This document shows positions 1 to 11,792 of a stretch of 32,551 nt of DNA, one piece after another. The translations under genes were made by a program, and so were the position numbers. The stretch lies in the NCBI GenBank assembly GCA_015486375.1, contig WFRR01000010.1, positions 1 to 32,551 of the forward strand. Direction: 5' to 3'. How positions within the stretch are numbered: position 1 is the stretch's first letter; every line of letters starts with the position of its first letter. Source of the stretch: Thiotrichaceae bacterium. Its GTDB lineage: Bacteria; Pseudomonadota; Gammaproteobacteria; Thiotrichales; Thiotrichaceae. The notes under the pieces are model-generated. The model did not search any database, had not been told where the DNA came from, and saw only the letters and a list, made by a program, of their open reading frames with translations.

Positions 1-92
1 AATTGAGCCTGTTGTATATCAGCGATTTTTGCTAGCTGTTGTAACACTGCCACTGTCTTAATCACTTTGTCAAGATTTATTTTTGGCACCAT
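1..92 (-). CDS. Truncated N-terminus of an unrecognised protein (partial, runs off left edge)
   Basis: An open frame starts at an ATG at 92-90 on the minus strand and runs off the window after 30 codons without a stop. It begins MVPKINLDKVIKTVAVLQ and continues as a mixed hydrophobic/charged helix rich in Gln and Ala. The start is supported only by a weak AGG about 6 bases upstream. An unusual CA-rich leader and a pair of direct repeats lie upstream and suggest a regulated gene. Too little is visible to name a family; it could also be a chance ORF. Confidence 0.45.
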   Translation of the reverse strand, partial: MVPKINLDKVIKTVAVLQQLAKIADIQQAQ

Positions 93-175
93 GATGCCTG
101 TTTTCTGTTGTTGTTTGTCTGTTACTGTTTTTTTTGTAAACTGTTTTTATGTTCTTGTTTGCTGTTTTGTTATGT
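93..175 (-). other. CA-rich, G-poor leader upstream of the left-edge ORF
   Basis: Read on the minus strand, the roughly 80 bases before the ATG at 92 are made largely of AACA/ACAA units with very few G residues; the plus strand shows repeated TGTT. Such stretches are unstructured, and in enteric bacteria they serve as Hfq distal-face (A-R-N) or GcvB-type sRNA pairing sites. The composition is seen directly; the regulatory role is inference. Confidence 0.35.
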
Positions 176-218
176 GTGCCATGACTTGGGTTTTTTGCTT
201 ATTTATTCGGCATAAAAC

Positions 219-280
219 CTAAGTTGTGGTATATCGAAATGGGTATGTAAATCTGAGTTTTGGCATATCGGAATGGATAT
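219..280. repeat. Two 28-bp direct repeats, 34-bp period
   Basis: Copy 1 is 219-246 and copy 2 is 253-280; 23 of 28 positions match. The best conserved core is ATATCG followed by AATGG (copy 1 has AAATGG, copy 2 GAATGG). The 34-bp period is about three helical turns, so both copies face the same side of DNA, as expected of paired operators. They lie 127-188 bp upstream of the left-edge ORF. The protein that would bind is unknown. Confidence 0.5.
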
Positions 281-372
281 AGTATTTATCGAGTAAGTTC
301 TTATATTACAAATTTTTATAAAATATTATAAATTAGGTAAGAGCTAGTTTTTCTCCAGCACTCGCCGTGAAA

Positions 373-403
373 GAGATAACAGGAATACTATCCGTATTAT
401 CTC
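373..403. other. Inverted repeat just past the 3' end of tgt
   Basis: GAGATAA (373-379) and TTATCTC (397-403) form a perfect 7-bp stem around 17 bases. It lies 28 bases beyond the tgt stop. Read with tgt it is followed only by TTT, so it is at best a weak intrinsic terminator or a 3'-end stabilising hairpin. Confidence 0.35.
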
Positions 404-430
404 AATCGTGTTGATAGAAGAAAATATTTC

Positions 431-1582
<1,152 letters not shown>

Positions 1583-1681
1583 TTAAAATCTTCGAGATTC
1601 TACCGCAAGTGATTTAGCTTAAATATCTTTTTTCTCATTTAAGAACTCAATATTAACAGTTACTTATATATTTGTTGTAGA

Positions 1682-1709
1682 TTGACAACAGATTTTTTTT
1701 TTGTATTAT
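1682..1709 (+). promoter_or_regulatory. Sigma-70 type promoter for the fadL-family gene
   Basis: A consensus -35 TTGACA (1682-1687) and TATTAT (1704-1709) are separated by 16 bp. The spacer contains a run of ten T residues. Transcription would begin near 1716, giving a leader of about 70 bases. The promoter overlaps a TGTTGT/ACAACA inverted repeat (1673-1690), a possible operator. Confidence 0.6.
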
Positions 1710-1783
1710 ATAGCATGAAAAATTGAACTTAAAAATATAATGATAAATTACATTATCAGCCCCCTCTAGGAGTGTTTACAAAT

Positions 1784-3010
1784 ATGAAAATGACAATCAA
1801 AAAGGTGAGTATCGCCTCTGCTATTTTATTAGCTTTAACGTCGCAAGCCAGTTTTGCAACCAATGGCCTAGCACCAACAGGCTTGGGTCAATATCATAAA
1901 GCAATGGGTGGTGCATCCGTGGGTAACCCTGTTAATACCATGAGTATGGCAAGTAACCCTGCGGCAGCCGCTTTTATCGATGATGGTTATGATGTCGGCT
2001 TAGAAATTTTTAGCCCGAATCGTACTGCAACCGTTTCGGAAGGTATTCCTGGCGCGGGTACAACATTTGATGGTAATGGTATTGATAACTTTTTTATTCC
2101 AGAAGGGGGTTATAAGAAACAAATTAATAGTACACATTCCTTCGGTGTTAGTGTATACGGCAATGGCGGTATGAATACCGAATATGCAGTCAACCCAGGT
2201 TTTGGTACGGGCAAAGCAGGGATTGATTTACAGCAATTAATTATTTCACCTACATGGGCAATGAAATTTGCAGAAGATTACAGTGTCGGTGTTTCTGTAA
2301 ACTTGGCGTATCAAAAATTTAAAGCAGAGGGTATACAGAACTTTTCAGGTATTAGTTCTAGCCCTGCTCATGTGAGTAACAATGGTTATGGTTCTTCTAC
2401 AGGTGTAGGTATTACCATTGGTCTGCAAGGTAAAATCGCTGATGATGTGACAGCGGGTATTGCCTATAAAAGTAAAACTAAAATGGGTAAGATCGATAAA
2501 TACAAAGGTTTATTCCCTAACCAAGGTGAATTAGATATGCCTGCAACATTTAGTGTGGGTATGGCATGGCAGGCAACCCCTAAGACACAAATTGCAATGG
2601 ATGCGACTCATATCTATTACGCTGACTTATCAGCAACAGGTAATTCTAGCCACGTACAATTACCTTTAGGTTCAACGGATGCGGCTGGTTTTGGTTGGAG
2701 TAACCAAAGTGTGTATAAAATTGGTGTAAAGCAACAAATTAACCCTAAGCTAGCCTTAATGGCAGGCTATAATCATGGTAAGTCACCTGTAAGTGAAGGA
2801 CATACTAACTTTAATGTGTTAGCACCTGCAGTAGTGGAAGATCATGCTTCGTTAGGTTTTGAATACAAAATTGATAATAAATCTAGCGTAACAGGTTCTT
2901 ATATTCATACCTTTACTAATGAAGTTAAAGCCGATATTAACCAACTACAAGCATTTGATTTAGAAATGGATCAAGATGCTGTCGGTATCGCTTATAGCCG
3001 TAAGTTCTAG
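1784..3010 (+). CDS. FadL/OmpP1/TodX-family outer-membrane channel
   Basis: Predicted outer-membrane beta-barrel for hydrophobic compounds (fatty acids, alkanes or aromatics). A signal peptide (MKMTIKKVSIASAILLA, cleavage after ...SQASFA) is followed by a FadL-type N-terminal segment. That segment has repeated Gly-rich turns and the ASNPAA motif that marks the plug region. Alternating beta strands follow, ending in a C-terminal Phe as OMPs require. The frame opens at a GTG at 1772, but AGGAG (1768-1772) overlaps that codon and sits 11 bases before the ATG at 1784, so 1784 is taken (408 residues). It has its own promoter and a strong terminator. An SCP2-like exported protein follows. The substrate cannot be read from the sequence. 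Confidence 0.9.
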   Translation: MKMTIKKVSIASAILLALTSQASFATNGLAPTGLGQYHKAMGGASVGNPVNTMSMASNPAAAAFIDDGYDVGLEIFSPNRTATVSEGIPGAGTTFDGNGIDNFFIPEGGYKKQINSTHSFGVSVYGNGGMNTEYAVNPGFGTGKAGIDLQQLIISPTWAMKFAEDYSVGVSVNLAYQKFKAEGIQNFSGISSSPAHVSNNGYGSSTGVGITIGLQGKIADDVTAGIAYKSKTKMGKIDKYKGLFPNQGELDMPATFSVGMAWQATPKTQIAMDATHIYYADLSATGNSSHVQLPLGSTDAAGFGWSNQSVYKIGVKQQINPKLALMAGYNHGKSPVSEGHTNFNVLAPAVVEDHASLGFEYKIDNKSSVTGSYIHTFTNEVKADINQLQAFDLEMDQDAVGIAYSRKF

Positions 3011-3036
3011 CTCTGTAAATAACAAATATACAAAAG

Positions 3037-3059
3037 AGCGGGGCTTGCCCCGCTTTTTT
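3037..3059 (+). terminator. Rho-independent terminator after the fadL-family gene
   Basis: AGCGGGG pairs with CCCCGCT in a perfect, GC-rich 7-bp stem capped by a CTTG tetraloop and followed by six T residues. It begins 26 bases after the stop codon. Confidence 0.93.
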
Positions 3060-3139
3060 GTGTGTAAAATTCTTGCTTTAGCATTCAGTTAAAATTAAGG
3101 TAGTGATAAGGAATGACAATTAAACGATAAGGAATCCTC

Positions 3140-3667
3140 ATGTTAAAGAATATAGTACTCGGAATTATACTAAGCCTTGTTCCATTTTCCGTTGCGATTA
3201 GTAATGATTTTATGGATGCAAATTGGGCAAAAAAGATCTGTAATCAATGGAATAAAAGCCATACCTTAAGTAAGCAACTTGCAGGCGATGCATGGGTCGC
3301 AAATAATGCAGGACGGGGTTATAAATTAATTTATATGTATCGCAGCGAATGCGGTGCAAGCAGCAAAGTACAACTGACTATCCAAGATCAAGACGGTAAA
3401 GCGGTTTGTAGTTATGGTGGATTACCTGATGGTAAGCGCCTAAATAGCAAAGTTGATTATGTCTTACATGCTAAAGATAAACATTGGAGTTGTATGGGCG
3501 CAGGCAAATTTGGTTGTGGTGTAGCAGGTGCAATTAGCACAGGCAAACTAAAACTCAGTGGCCCTAAAGCAGAAGCAAAAAGTGTCATCAATCCTTTTGG
3601 TTCATTTTTAAAACTCGCGGGACAAATTCCTGGTAATAAAGGTAAGGAACATTGCCCTTCAAAATAG
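3140..3667 (+). CDS. Exported SCP2 (sterol-carrier)-like protein
   Basis: A 175-residue protein with a Sec signal peptide (hydrophobic residues 5-20), so periplasmic or otherwise exported. The C-terminal part (about 120-160), with FGCGVAGAISTGKLKLSG and then an amphipathic helix LKLAGQIPG, resembles the end of SCP2 sterol-transfer domains, which bind lipids in a hydrophobic tunnel. Six cysteines (34, 71, 90, 118, 126, 172) suggest disulfides, which fits export. AAGGA lies 6 bases before the ATG. It follows a FadL-type channel but after that gene's terminator, so it is a separate transcript. The SCP2 assignment is by pattern and is moderate; ligand unknown. Confidence 0.65.
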   Translation: MLKNIVLGIILSLVPFSVAISNDFMDANWAKKICNQWNKSHTLSKQLAGDAWVANNAGRGYKLIYMYRSECGASSKVQLTIQDQDGKAVCSYGGLPDGKRLNSKVDYVLHAKDKHWSCMGAGKFGCGVAGAISTGKLKLSGPKAEAKSVINPFGSFLKLAGQIPGNKGKEHCPSK

Positions 3668-3680
3668 TCCCCGCAATACA

Positions 3681-3711
3681 TTGATCTTGTACCTTATTGT
3701 CGCAAGATCAA
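3681..3711. terminator. Hairpin between convergent genes, probable terminator
   Basis: TTGATCTTG (3681-3689) pairs perfectly with CAAGATCAA (3703-3711) around a 13-base loop. It lies between the SCP2-like gene and the convergent DUF3301 gene. The nearest T-run on the plus strand (3723-3727) is separated by 11 bases, so termination may be inefficient. Confidence 0.55.
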
Positions 3712-3766
3712 TCTAAACTAAATTTTTCATGTATTTCTTGCATGTACTTCACTATTTAGCATTCCG

Positions 3767-4087
3767 CTAAGATTCAATAATTAAACCATCAGGCTTCTCA
3801 AGATGTACATGTTTTAAAATCTGACCGCGCATAATCGCTTGTCCTTTATAACGTTGCTCTCCCTGCATGGTAAATTCAAAGGTATAAATTCGTTGCCAAG
3901 TTAAACGACCCGTAGCATTTCGCACGGGCTTAATTTTTGCTAATGAAACGGTTTGATCTAAAAATTGTACTTGTATTGCCTGACAAGCTTGCGCGGCAGC
4001 ACGTACCGCCAGTTCTTTAACTTTAATCGAATCTAACCAAAACCAAATACTACCCGCCAATATTAGCAGTGCAATTAATGTGTCCAT
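3767..4087 (-). CDS. DUF3301 family single-pass membrane protein
   Basis: A 106-residue protein with an N-terminal membrane helix (MDTLIALLILAGSIWFWLDS) and a basic/polar domain. The pattern matches DUF3301: ELAVRAAAQACQ...VQFLDQTV, then RLTWQRIYTFEFTMQGEQRYKGQ, and a closing G-hydrophobic strand. Function is unknown for the family; topology suggests an inner-membrane anchor with a small cytoplasmic or periplasmic domain. The frame can extend to a TTG at 4114, but that has no ribosome-binding site. GGAA precedes the ATG at 4087 and the shorter form fits the family. It is divergent from groES. Confidence 0.75.
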   Translation of the reverse strand: MDTLIALLILAGSIWFWLDSIKVKELAVRAAAQACQAIQVQFLDQTVSLAKIKPVRNATGRLTWQRIYTFEFTMQGEQRYKGQAIMRGQILKHVHLEKPDGLIIES

Positions 4088-4139
4088 AATATTTATATTT
4101 CCAAATTTTTCCAAAAAAAATAATTTCTGTCCCTTGCCC

Positions 4140-4167
4140 TTGACTTAAAACAATTCAACCCTATGAT
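4140..4167 (+). promoter_or_regulatory. groESL promoter (sigma-70 type, with sigma-32-like features)
   Basis: TTGACT (4140-4145), 16-bp spacer, TATGAT (4162-4167). The -10 touches the CIRCE operator, so HrcA binding would block it. CTTGAC (4139-4144) and CCCTATGAT (4159-4167), 14 bases apart, also loosely resemble a sigma-32 promoter (CTTGAA...CCCCATNT), so dual heat-shock control is possible. Confidence 0.7.
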
Positions 4168-4193
4168 TAGCACTCCAAACTATTGAGTGCTAA
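4167..4193. promoter_or_regulatory. CIRCE operator (HrcA binding site)
   Basis: TTAGCACTC (4167-4175), nine bases, then GAGTGCTAA (4185-4193). Both arms match the CIRCE consensus without a mismatch. CIRCE is bound by the repressor HrcA, whose folding depends on GroEL, giving feedback control of the groE operon. The site lies 53 bp before the groES start, across the predicted transcription start. Confidence 0.97.
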
Positions 4194-4246
4194 TGGTCAC
4201 TAACTATTAGCAATGCTTAAAATACGAAAATTAGGAGATTTAATCC

Positions 4247-4537
4247 ATGACTATTCGCCCTTTACATGATCGAGTCCTTGTACGTCGCACAGAAGAAGAA
4301 CTAACCAGCGCTGGCGGTATTATTATCCCTGGTAGTGCCACAGAAAAACCTGACCGTGGTGAAGTTATCGCAGCAGGTAATGGCAAAATTACTGACTCGG
4401 GTGAAGTCCGTGCTATGGATGTGCAAGTCGGTGATACCATTTTATTTGGTCAATATGCAGGCACTGCGGTCAAAGTTAATGGTGAAGAGTTATTAATGAT
4501 GAGCGAAGGCGATATTTTAGCTGTCATTGAAGCTTAG
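4247..4537 (+). CDS. groES: Co-chaperonin GroES (Hsp10)
   Basis: A 96-residue heptameric lid that closes the GroEL cage. The N-terminal [14 protein letters not shown] strand, the mobile loop (about residues 17-33, with the GGIIIP hydrophobic tripeptide that contacts GroEL) and the C-terminal EGDILAVIE strand are all present. AGGAGA lies 8 bases before the ATG. It is first in a CIRCE-controlled operon, with groEL 53 bp downstream. Confidence 0.98.
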   Translation: MTIRPLHDRVLVRRTEEELTSAGGIIIPGSATEKPDRGEVIAAGNGKITDSGEVRAMDVQVGDTILFGQYAGTAVKVNGEELLMMSEGDILAVIEA

Positions 4538-4566
4538 TTAATATTATTTATCTATTTAAACAGTAA

Positions 4567-6237
<1,671 letters not shown>

Positions 6238-6288
6238 TCTTAGGATTCACTCATTTAACTTAGAATTCTCTTGGATTCACCCTGTAGA

Positions 6289-6312
6289 AATACGCATTTT
6301 ACCATGCGTATT
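6289..6312. other. Hairpin upstream of the groEL terminator
   Basis: AATACGCA (6289-6296) and TGCGTATT (6305-6312) form a perfect 8-bp stem with an 8-base loop, nine bases before the terminator stem. It has no T-run of its own. A 3' stabilising element or processing site on the groESL mRNA is plausible. Confidence 0.5.
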
Positions 6313-6321
6313 GCTTACATC

Positions 6322-6360
6322 AAAAAAGCCCGTATTGATTCATTCAATACGGGCTTTTTT
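6322..6360. terminator. Strong bidirectional terminator between groEL and a convergent gene
   Basis: GCCCGTATTGA (6328-6338) pairs perfectly with TCAATACGGGC (6344-6354) over a TTCAT loop. The stem is flanked by six A residues on the left and six T residues on the right. It can therefore act for groESL on the plus strand and for the minus-strand gene that ends at 6424. Confidence 0.95.
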
Positions 6361-6423
6361 GTGTCATGATGACTGACTCAAATAACCTTACTTCAGTTCA
6401 CACTGAGCAAAGTTTAAGGACTA

Positions 6424-7017
6424 TTAAAGTCCAAGTTGAGCGGAAACTTTCTTTAGGTTTTCTGCATTTTTAAGACCAGCTTCTGCCCATGTATGAACTG
6501 CAACGGCAATTTCTTGTGCTTGTTTTTTACTGGCTTCTACTGCAATTAATTCATCTGCTTTCTTTAATAATTCAGTTGATTTTGGATAAGCAAAACCTGC
6601 ATCAGCCGCTTTAGCAAGTGTCTCTTTCGCCGTTTTTAAGGCATCTTCAGGAGTCATTGCTAATAAAGGTGAAGGTGCTGGAGCAGCAGCGCCTGCCGCA
6701 GCGGGCTTATCATCACCTGATAAAGCACTCATGACGGCACCGGCAGCTAAACCACCGACGACACCACCAACGATAGCGGATCCAATGCCACCACCAGCGG
6801 CAGGGGCAGCAGCGGGCGCGGCGGCGGCAGGAGCGGGAGCAGCAGCAGCAGCAGGAGTTGAAGCTGCAGGTGTTGGTGATGGTTTGGCAGGAGCAGAGCT
6901 AGAGCTACTCGGACCTGAAACACTGGCAGAAGGACGAGAAGACGATTTTTTAGCAAATACAGATGTACTAGCCAGTGTAATAGCTAAGACACTAACGAAA
7001 AGTGTTTGTTTAATCAT
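6424..7017 (-). CDS. Exported Ala/Pro-rich protein with glycine-zipper segment and helical tail
   Basis: A 197-residue protein with no cysteine and a clear signal peptide (cleavage after ...SVFA). Residues 24-75 are a Ser/Pro/Ala low-complexity linker. Residues 75-100 (GGGIGSAIVGGVVGGLAAG) form a glycine-zipper hydrophobic segment that could insert in a membrane. Residues 121-197 are two amphipathic helices. Their pattern (AKETLAKAADAGF...LLKKADELI...AGLKNAENLKK) faintly recalls SoxXA-binding/SoxK-type helical hairpins; this likeness is a guess. AAGGAT is 9 bases before the ATG. The region is much GC-richer than its neighbours because of GCN/GGN codons. Function unknown. Confidence 0.75.
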   Translation of the reverse strand: MIKQTLFVSVLAITLASTSVFAKKSSSRPSASVSGPSSSSSAPAKPSPTPAASTPAAAAAPAPAAAAPAAAPAAGGGIGSAIVGGVVGGLAAGAVMSALSGDDKPAAAGAAAPAPSPLLAMTPEDALKTAKETLAKAADAGFAYPKSTELLKKADELIAVEASKKQAQEIAVAVHTWAEAGLKNAENLKKVSAQLGL

Positions 7018-7123
7018 GATTTTTTTATCCTTGTATATTGATTAGATCTTTAAATAATTTGTACCGTTGCAGTATTGGGATGTGAAATCAAAAGTCAAGA
7101 TACAAATTTTGTTAAATTTTCCA

Positions 7124-8119
7124 TTAAACCCAAGGATTACGATAGGTATTAACGCGTTGACTCCAGCCTGATAGCCAGCGAGCTTCGCCGCTAGAGCGGG
7201 GTGAATTCTGAACACGTCTTTCTAAAACAAAGATAGCGGCATTCGCAAATTCATTTAAAGTATGTGATCCCTGCCGTACAGGGCGCATATTAATCAATAC
7301 TTGTAACACACCCCAGTTTTGACCCTGATAGCCACTGTGCATGCTTAAGCCTTCACCTTTAAAATTAATATAATCAATTAGGGCATAACGTCCACCTGCA
7401 CTATTCATGAGTGCTTCAACGTTACGAATAACATGATTTTTATTTTGTGCAGGAGCCGCTTTGATTAAACGGGGAATAGCGCGCTCTGCTCGTTGTAAAA
7501 TAAACTTTGCTTGTAAATCCCGAGTTTCATAAAGAATTTGGGTTAATTGTTGAATTTGAGGTGTATAACGGGCGCGATTTTGTTCTGATTTTGTTCGCCA
7601 CGGCGCACCGCGTTGCTTTGCTTCCCTAACCCAATAGGGTAAATTAACCCCATTTTGTTCCAAAAAAGACAGAAGCTTTGGAAAGGTATTGCCAAAACGT
7701 GTCCCTCTTCCTTGTGGATACCATGTCCAATGTCCGATTCCCATTGAAGCAAAATTTTCATTGTCATTCCAATGTACCAGTTTATCTTTACTTCCCCCTG
7801 CTTCATTACTAAATATCTTATCGCCAATTAAGCGCAATTCACTGGATGATAAACGTGGCAAGCTTAGGGTGCTATTGCTTGCCATGCGACGCTCGACTTC
7901 TGAGCGTGCGTATTGATTGACATCCGTCATCATACTTTGTGGTGTAGATTGCCAAGCCGTGCGGATTAACGTCGGATTAGAAGCGGGTACAGCTTTCGAT
8001 GCAGGAACTTTAGCAACCGCCGATTTTTTCGGTTTAGGTTCAGCCTCTGGAATAGAAGAACAGGATGCGCCTGATAAGCTCGCGACCAGTAGGATTACGC
8101 TTTTTTGATATTGATTCAT
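7124..8119 (-). CDS. Exported putative lipoprotein of unknown function, possibly a lysozyme-like hydrolase
   Basis: 331 residues. A signal sequence ending SGAS-C20 fits a loose lipobox, and a Pro/Lys/Ala linker (to about 50) precedes the folded domain. The core (about 95-165) has IFSNEAGGSKDKLVHWN then ENFASMGIGHWTWYP, FGNTFPKLL and GVNLPYWV. A glutamate in a Glu-Ala-Gly-Gly turn before a Gly-His-Trp-rich stretch is reminiscent of soluble lytic transglycosylase/lysozyme folds, but I do not recognise the family. The C-terminal part has INFKGEGL and YQGQNWGVLQVL, again like cell-wall hydrolases. AGGG is 10 bases before the ATG. Upstream of the Ala/Pro-rich gene on the same strand, 106 bp apart. 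Confidence 0.7.
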   Translation of the reverse strand: MNQYQKSVILLVASLSGASCSSIPEAEPKPKKSAVAKVPASKAVPASNPTLIRTAWQSTPQSMMTDVNQYARSEVERRMASNSTLSLPRLSSSELRLIGDKIFSNEAGGSKDKLVHWNDNENFASMGIGHWTWYPQGRGTRFGNTFPKLLSFLEQNGVNLPYWVREAKQRGAPWRTKSEQNRARYTPQIQQLTQILYETRDLQAKFILQRAERAIPRLIKAAPAQNKNHVIRNVEALMNSAGGRYALIDYINFKGEGLSMHSGYQGQNWGVLQVLINMRPVRQGSHTLNEFANAAIFVLERRVQNSPRSSGEARWLSGWSQRVNTYRNPWV

Positions 8120-8183
8120 CTTTACTAGCCCTGATTATTATTGTTTATATGTGAGCTGTTGGGTGCTATTTATATAGCTAAAG

Positions 8184-8214
8184 TATTAAATAGGTAACAA
8201 AGGGCTATTTAATA
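8184..8214. other. 10-bp perfect inverted repeat between ligA and the exported protein gene
   Basis: TATTAAATAG (8184-8193) and CTATTTAATA (8205-8214) with 11 bases between, in the 216-bp gap upstream of the gene starting at 8119 and downstream of ligA. It may be an operator or the ligA end hairpin; read with ligA it has no clean T-run. Confidence 0.4.
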
Positions 8215-8335
8215 TTAGCTTTAAATTATGATGGGCAAGGTTATAAGTTATTTTAATGAGTTTTTATTGAAAGGAGATAAATGGCAGTTTAATCCGTGCC
8301 ATCGGTATCAATTAAGCAAGCAGTCATTTAGCAAA

Positions 8336-10360
<2,025 letters not shown>

Positions 10361-11686
10361 TTATTTTTCAAATACAGCGATGGATTCAACATGGGCGGTA
10401 TGTGGGAACATATCCATTACCCCTGCTGCAACTAATTTATAACCGTGAGTATGCACCAATGTACCTGCATCACGAGCTAATGTCGCAGGGTGACAAGACA
10501 CATAAACAATCTTACTTGCCCCTAACTTAGCGAAACGCTTATCTTCAATCACTTCTTTTGCACCTGAGCGGGGTGGATCTAATAAAATACGATCATAGCG
10601 TTGTTTAAACCATTCAGCTTGGGATAAATCACCCATTAAATTACAGGCATAATAATCTGTATTTTCAATACCATTATCTAGCGCGGCTTGTTTGGCGCGT
10701 TGTACCATCATTTGATCCCCTTCTACACCCGTTACAGACTGGGCTTGACGCGCAATTGGCAAGGTAAAGTTACCTAAGCCACAGAATAAATCCAGTACTT
10801 TCTCTTTGCCACTTAAATCTAATAAATCCACGACCCAAGGCACCATTTTACGGTTAATACTACTGTTGACTTGGAAAAAATCATTGGGGCCAAAATCTAT
10901 TCGGGTATCAAAATTGGCGTGTTCATAATAAAGTTCTGCCTGCTCAGGATGTAATAATTTAATGGTATCAATACCACCTGATTGCAAATAGAGTTGGGCT
11001 TTAAAGTCAATGGCATATTGTTTAAATAAAGTAAGGTCGTTTTCTGATAAAGGTTTTAAGTGACGCACGATTAAAGAGGTATTGTTATCCCCAATGGCAA
11101 CTTCAATTTGCGGAATGGCCTCTTTAATAGACATTTTTCCAATTAAATCTTGTAAATCTGTCAGGCGGTGTCCGACATCAGGGTGTAATACTTCACAGGC
11201 TTTTAAGTCGGCTAAAAATCCATTCCGACGCTCTCGAAATCCGACTAAAGCGCGGCCTTTTTTATGCACAAACTTAGCGCCTAAGCGGGCTTTACGTCGG
11301 TAGCCCCATGTATCACCTGTTAGCGGTTCAAATACCTGTTCAGGGGTCACTTTACCAATATGCTTAAGGCTGTCTAACATCGCAGTCTGTTTATAGTGAA
11401 TTTGTGCTTGAGCATCTAAATGCTGCAAGCTACAGCCTCCACATAAACCAAAATGTTCACATTTTGGTTCAACCCGATCAGGAGAGGCTTCTAATATTTC
11501 AACCACTTTCCCTTCGGCATACTTGCGTCGTTTACCCGTGTATTGAAACATGACCCGCTCATTCGGTAATGCACCATCAATAAAAATGGCTTTGCCATCA
11601 ATATGTGTGACTCCTCGACCATCTTGCGACAGGGATTCAATCTGCACTTCCACAGGAGTTTGTGGTAAACGTCTTCTTTTTGCCAT
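10361..11686 (-). CDS. rlmD: 23S rRNA (uracil-1939-C5) methyltransferase RlmD
   Basis: SAM-dependent formation of m5U1939 in 23S rRNA. The TRAM RNA-binding domain is residues 8-65. The [4Fe-4S] ligands are C76, C82, C85 and C164 (CEHFGLCGGC...KACEVLHP). The SAM site is in VLDLFCGLGNFTLPIA, followed by LLDPPRSGA and the catalytic Cys in YVSCHPATLARD. The all-four-Cys set separates it from TrmA. The frame opens at a GTG at 11740, but the ATG at 11686 (MAKRRRLPQ) gives 441 residues and the family-like N-terminus (E. coli 433). First gene of an rlmD-ligA operon, divergent from mscS. Confidence 0.93.
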   Translation of the reverse strand: MAKRRRLPQTPVEVQIESLSQDGRGVTHIDGKAIFIDGALPNERVMFQYTGKRRKYAEGKVVEILEASPDRVEPKCEHFGLCGGCSLQHLDAQAQIHYKQTAMLDSLKHIGKVTPEQVFEPLTGDTWGYRRKARLGAKFVHKKGRALVGFRERRNGFLADLKACEVLHPDVGHRLTDLQDLIGKMSIKEAIPQIEVAIGDNNTSLIVRHLKPLSENDLTLFKQYAIDFKAQLYLQSGGIDTIKLLHPEQAELYYEHANFDTRIDFGPNDFFQVNSSINRKMVPWVVDLLDLSGKEKVLDLFCGLGNFTLPIARQAQSVTGVEGDQMMVQRAKQAALDNGIENTDYYACNLMGDLSQAEWFKQRYDRILLDPPRSGAKEVIEDKRFAKLGASKIVYVSCHPATLARDAGTLVHTHGYKLVAAGVMDMFPHTAHVESIAVFEK

Positions 11687-11792
11687 AATAAGCTTAGATT
11701 CATAGATATTTAGGTTATGCAGTCTATCATTTTCCTGCACTTCAGCCTATATCGTATATATTTATATACTTTAATATTAGTAATGAATCCCT

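Noticed and set aside
1673-1702. Stem TGTTGT/ACAACA followed by T10, looking like an intrinsic terminator
   Set aside because: No plus-strand gene lies upstream, the stem is short and AT-rich, and the same bases form a consensus -35 with a matched -10; a promoter explains it better.
1772-1774. GTG as the start of the fadL-family gene
   Set aside because: It overlaps the AGGAG ribosome-binding site, which serves the ATG at 1784.
6731-7045. 104-codon Ala/Gly-rich plus-strand ORF
   Set aside because: Antisense shadow of the GC-rich Ala/Pro gene; its composition follows from the other strand.
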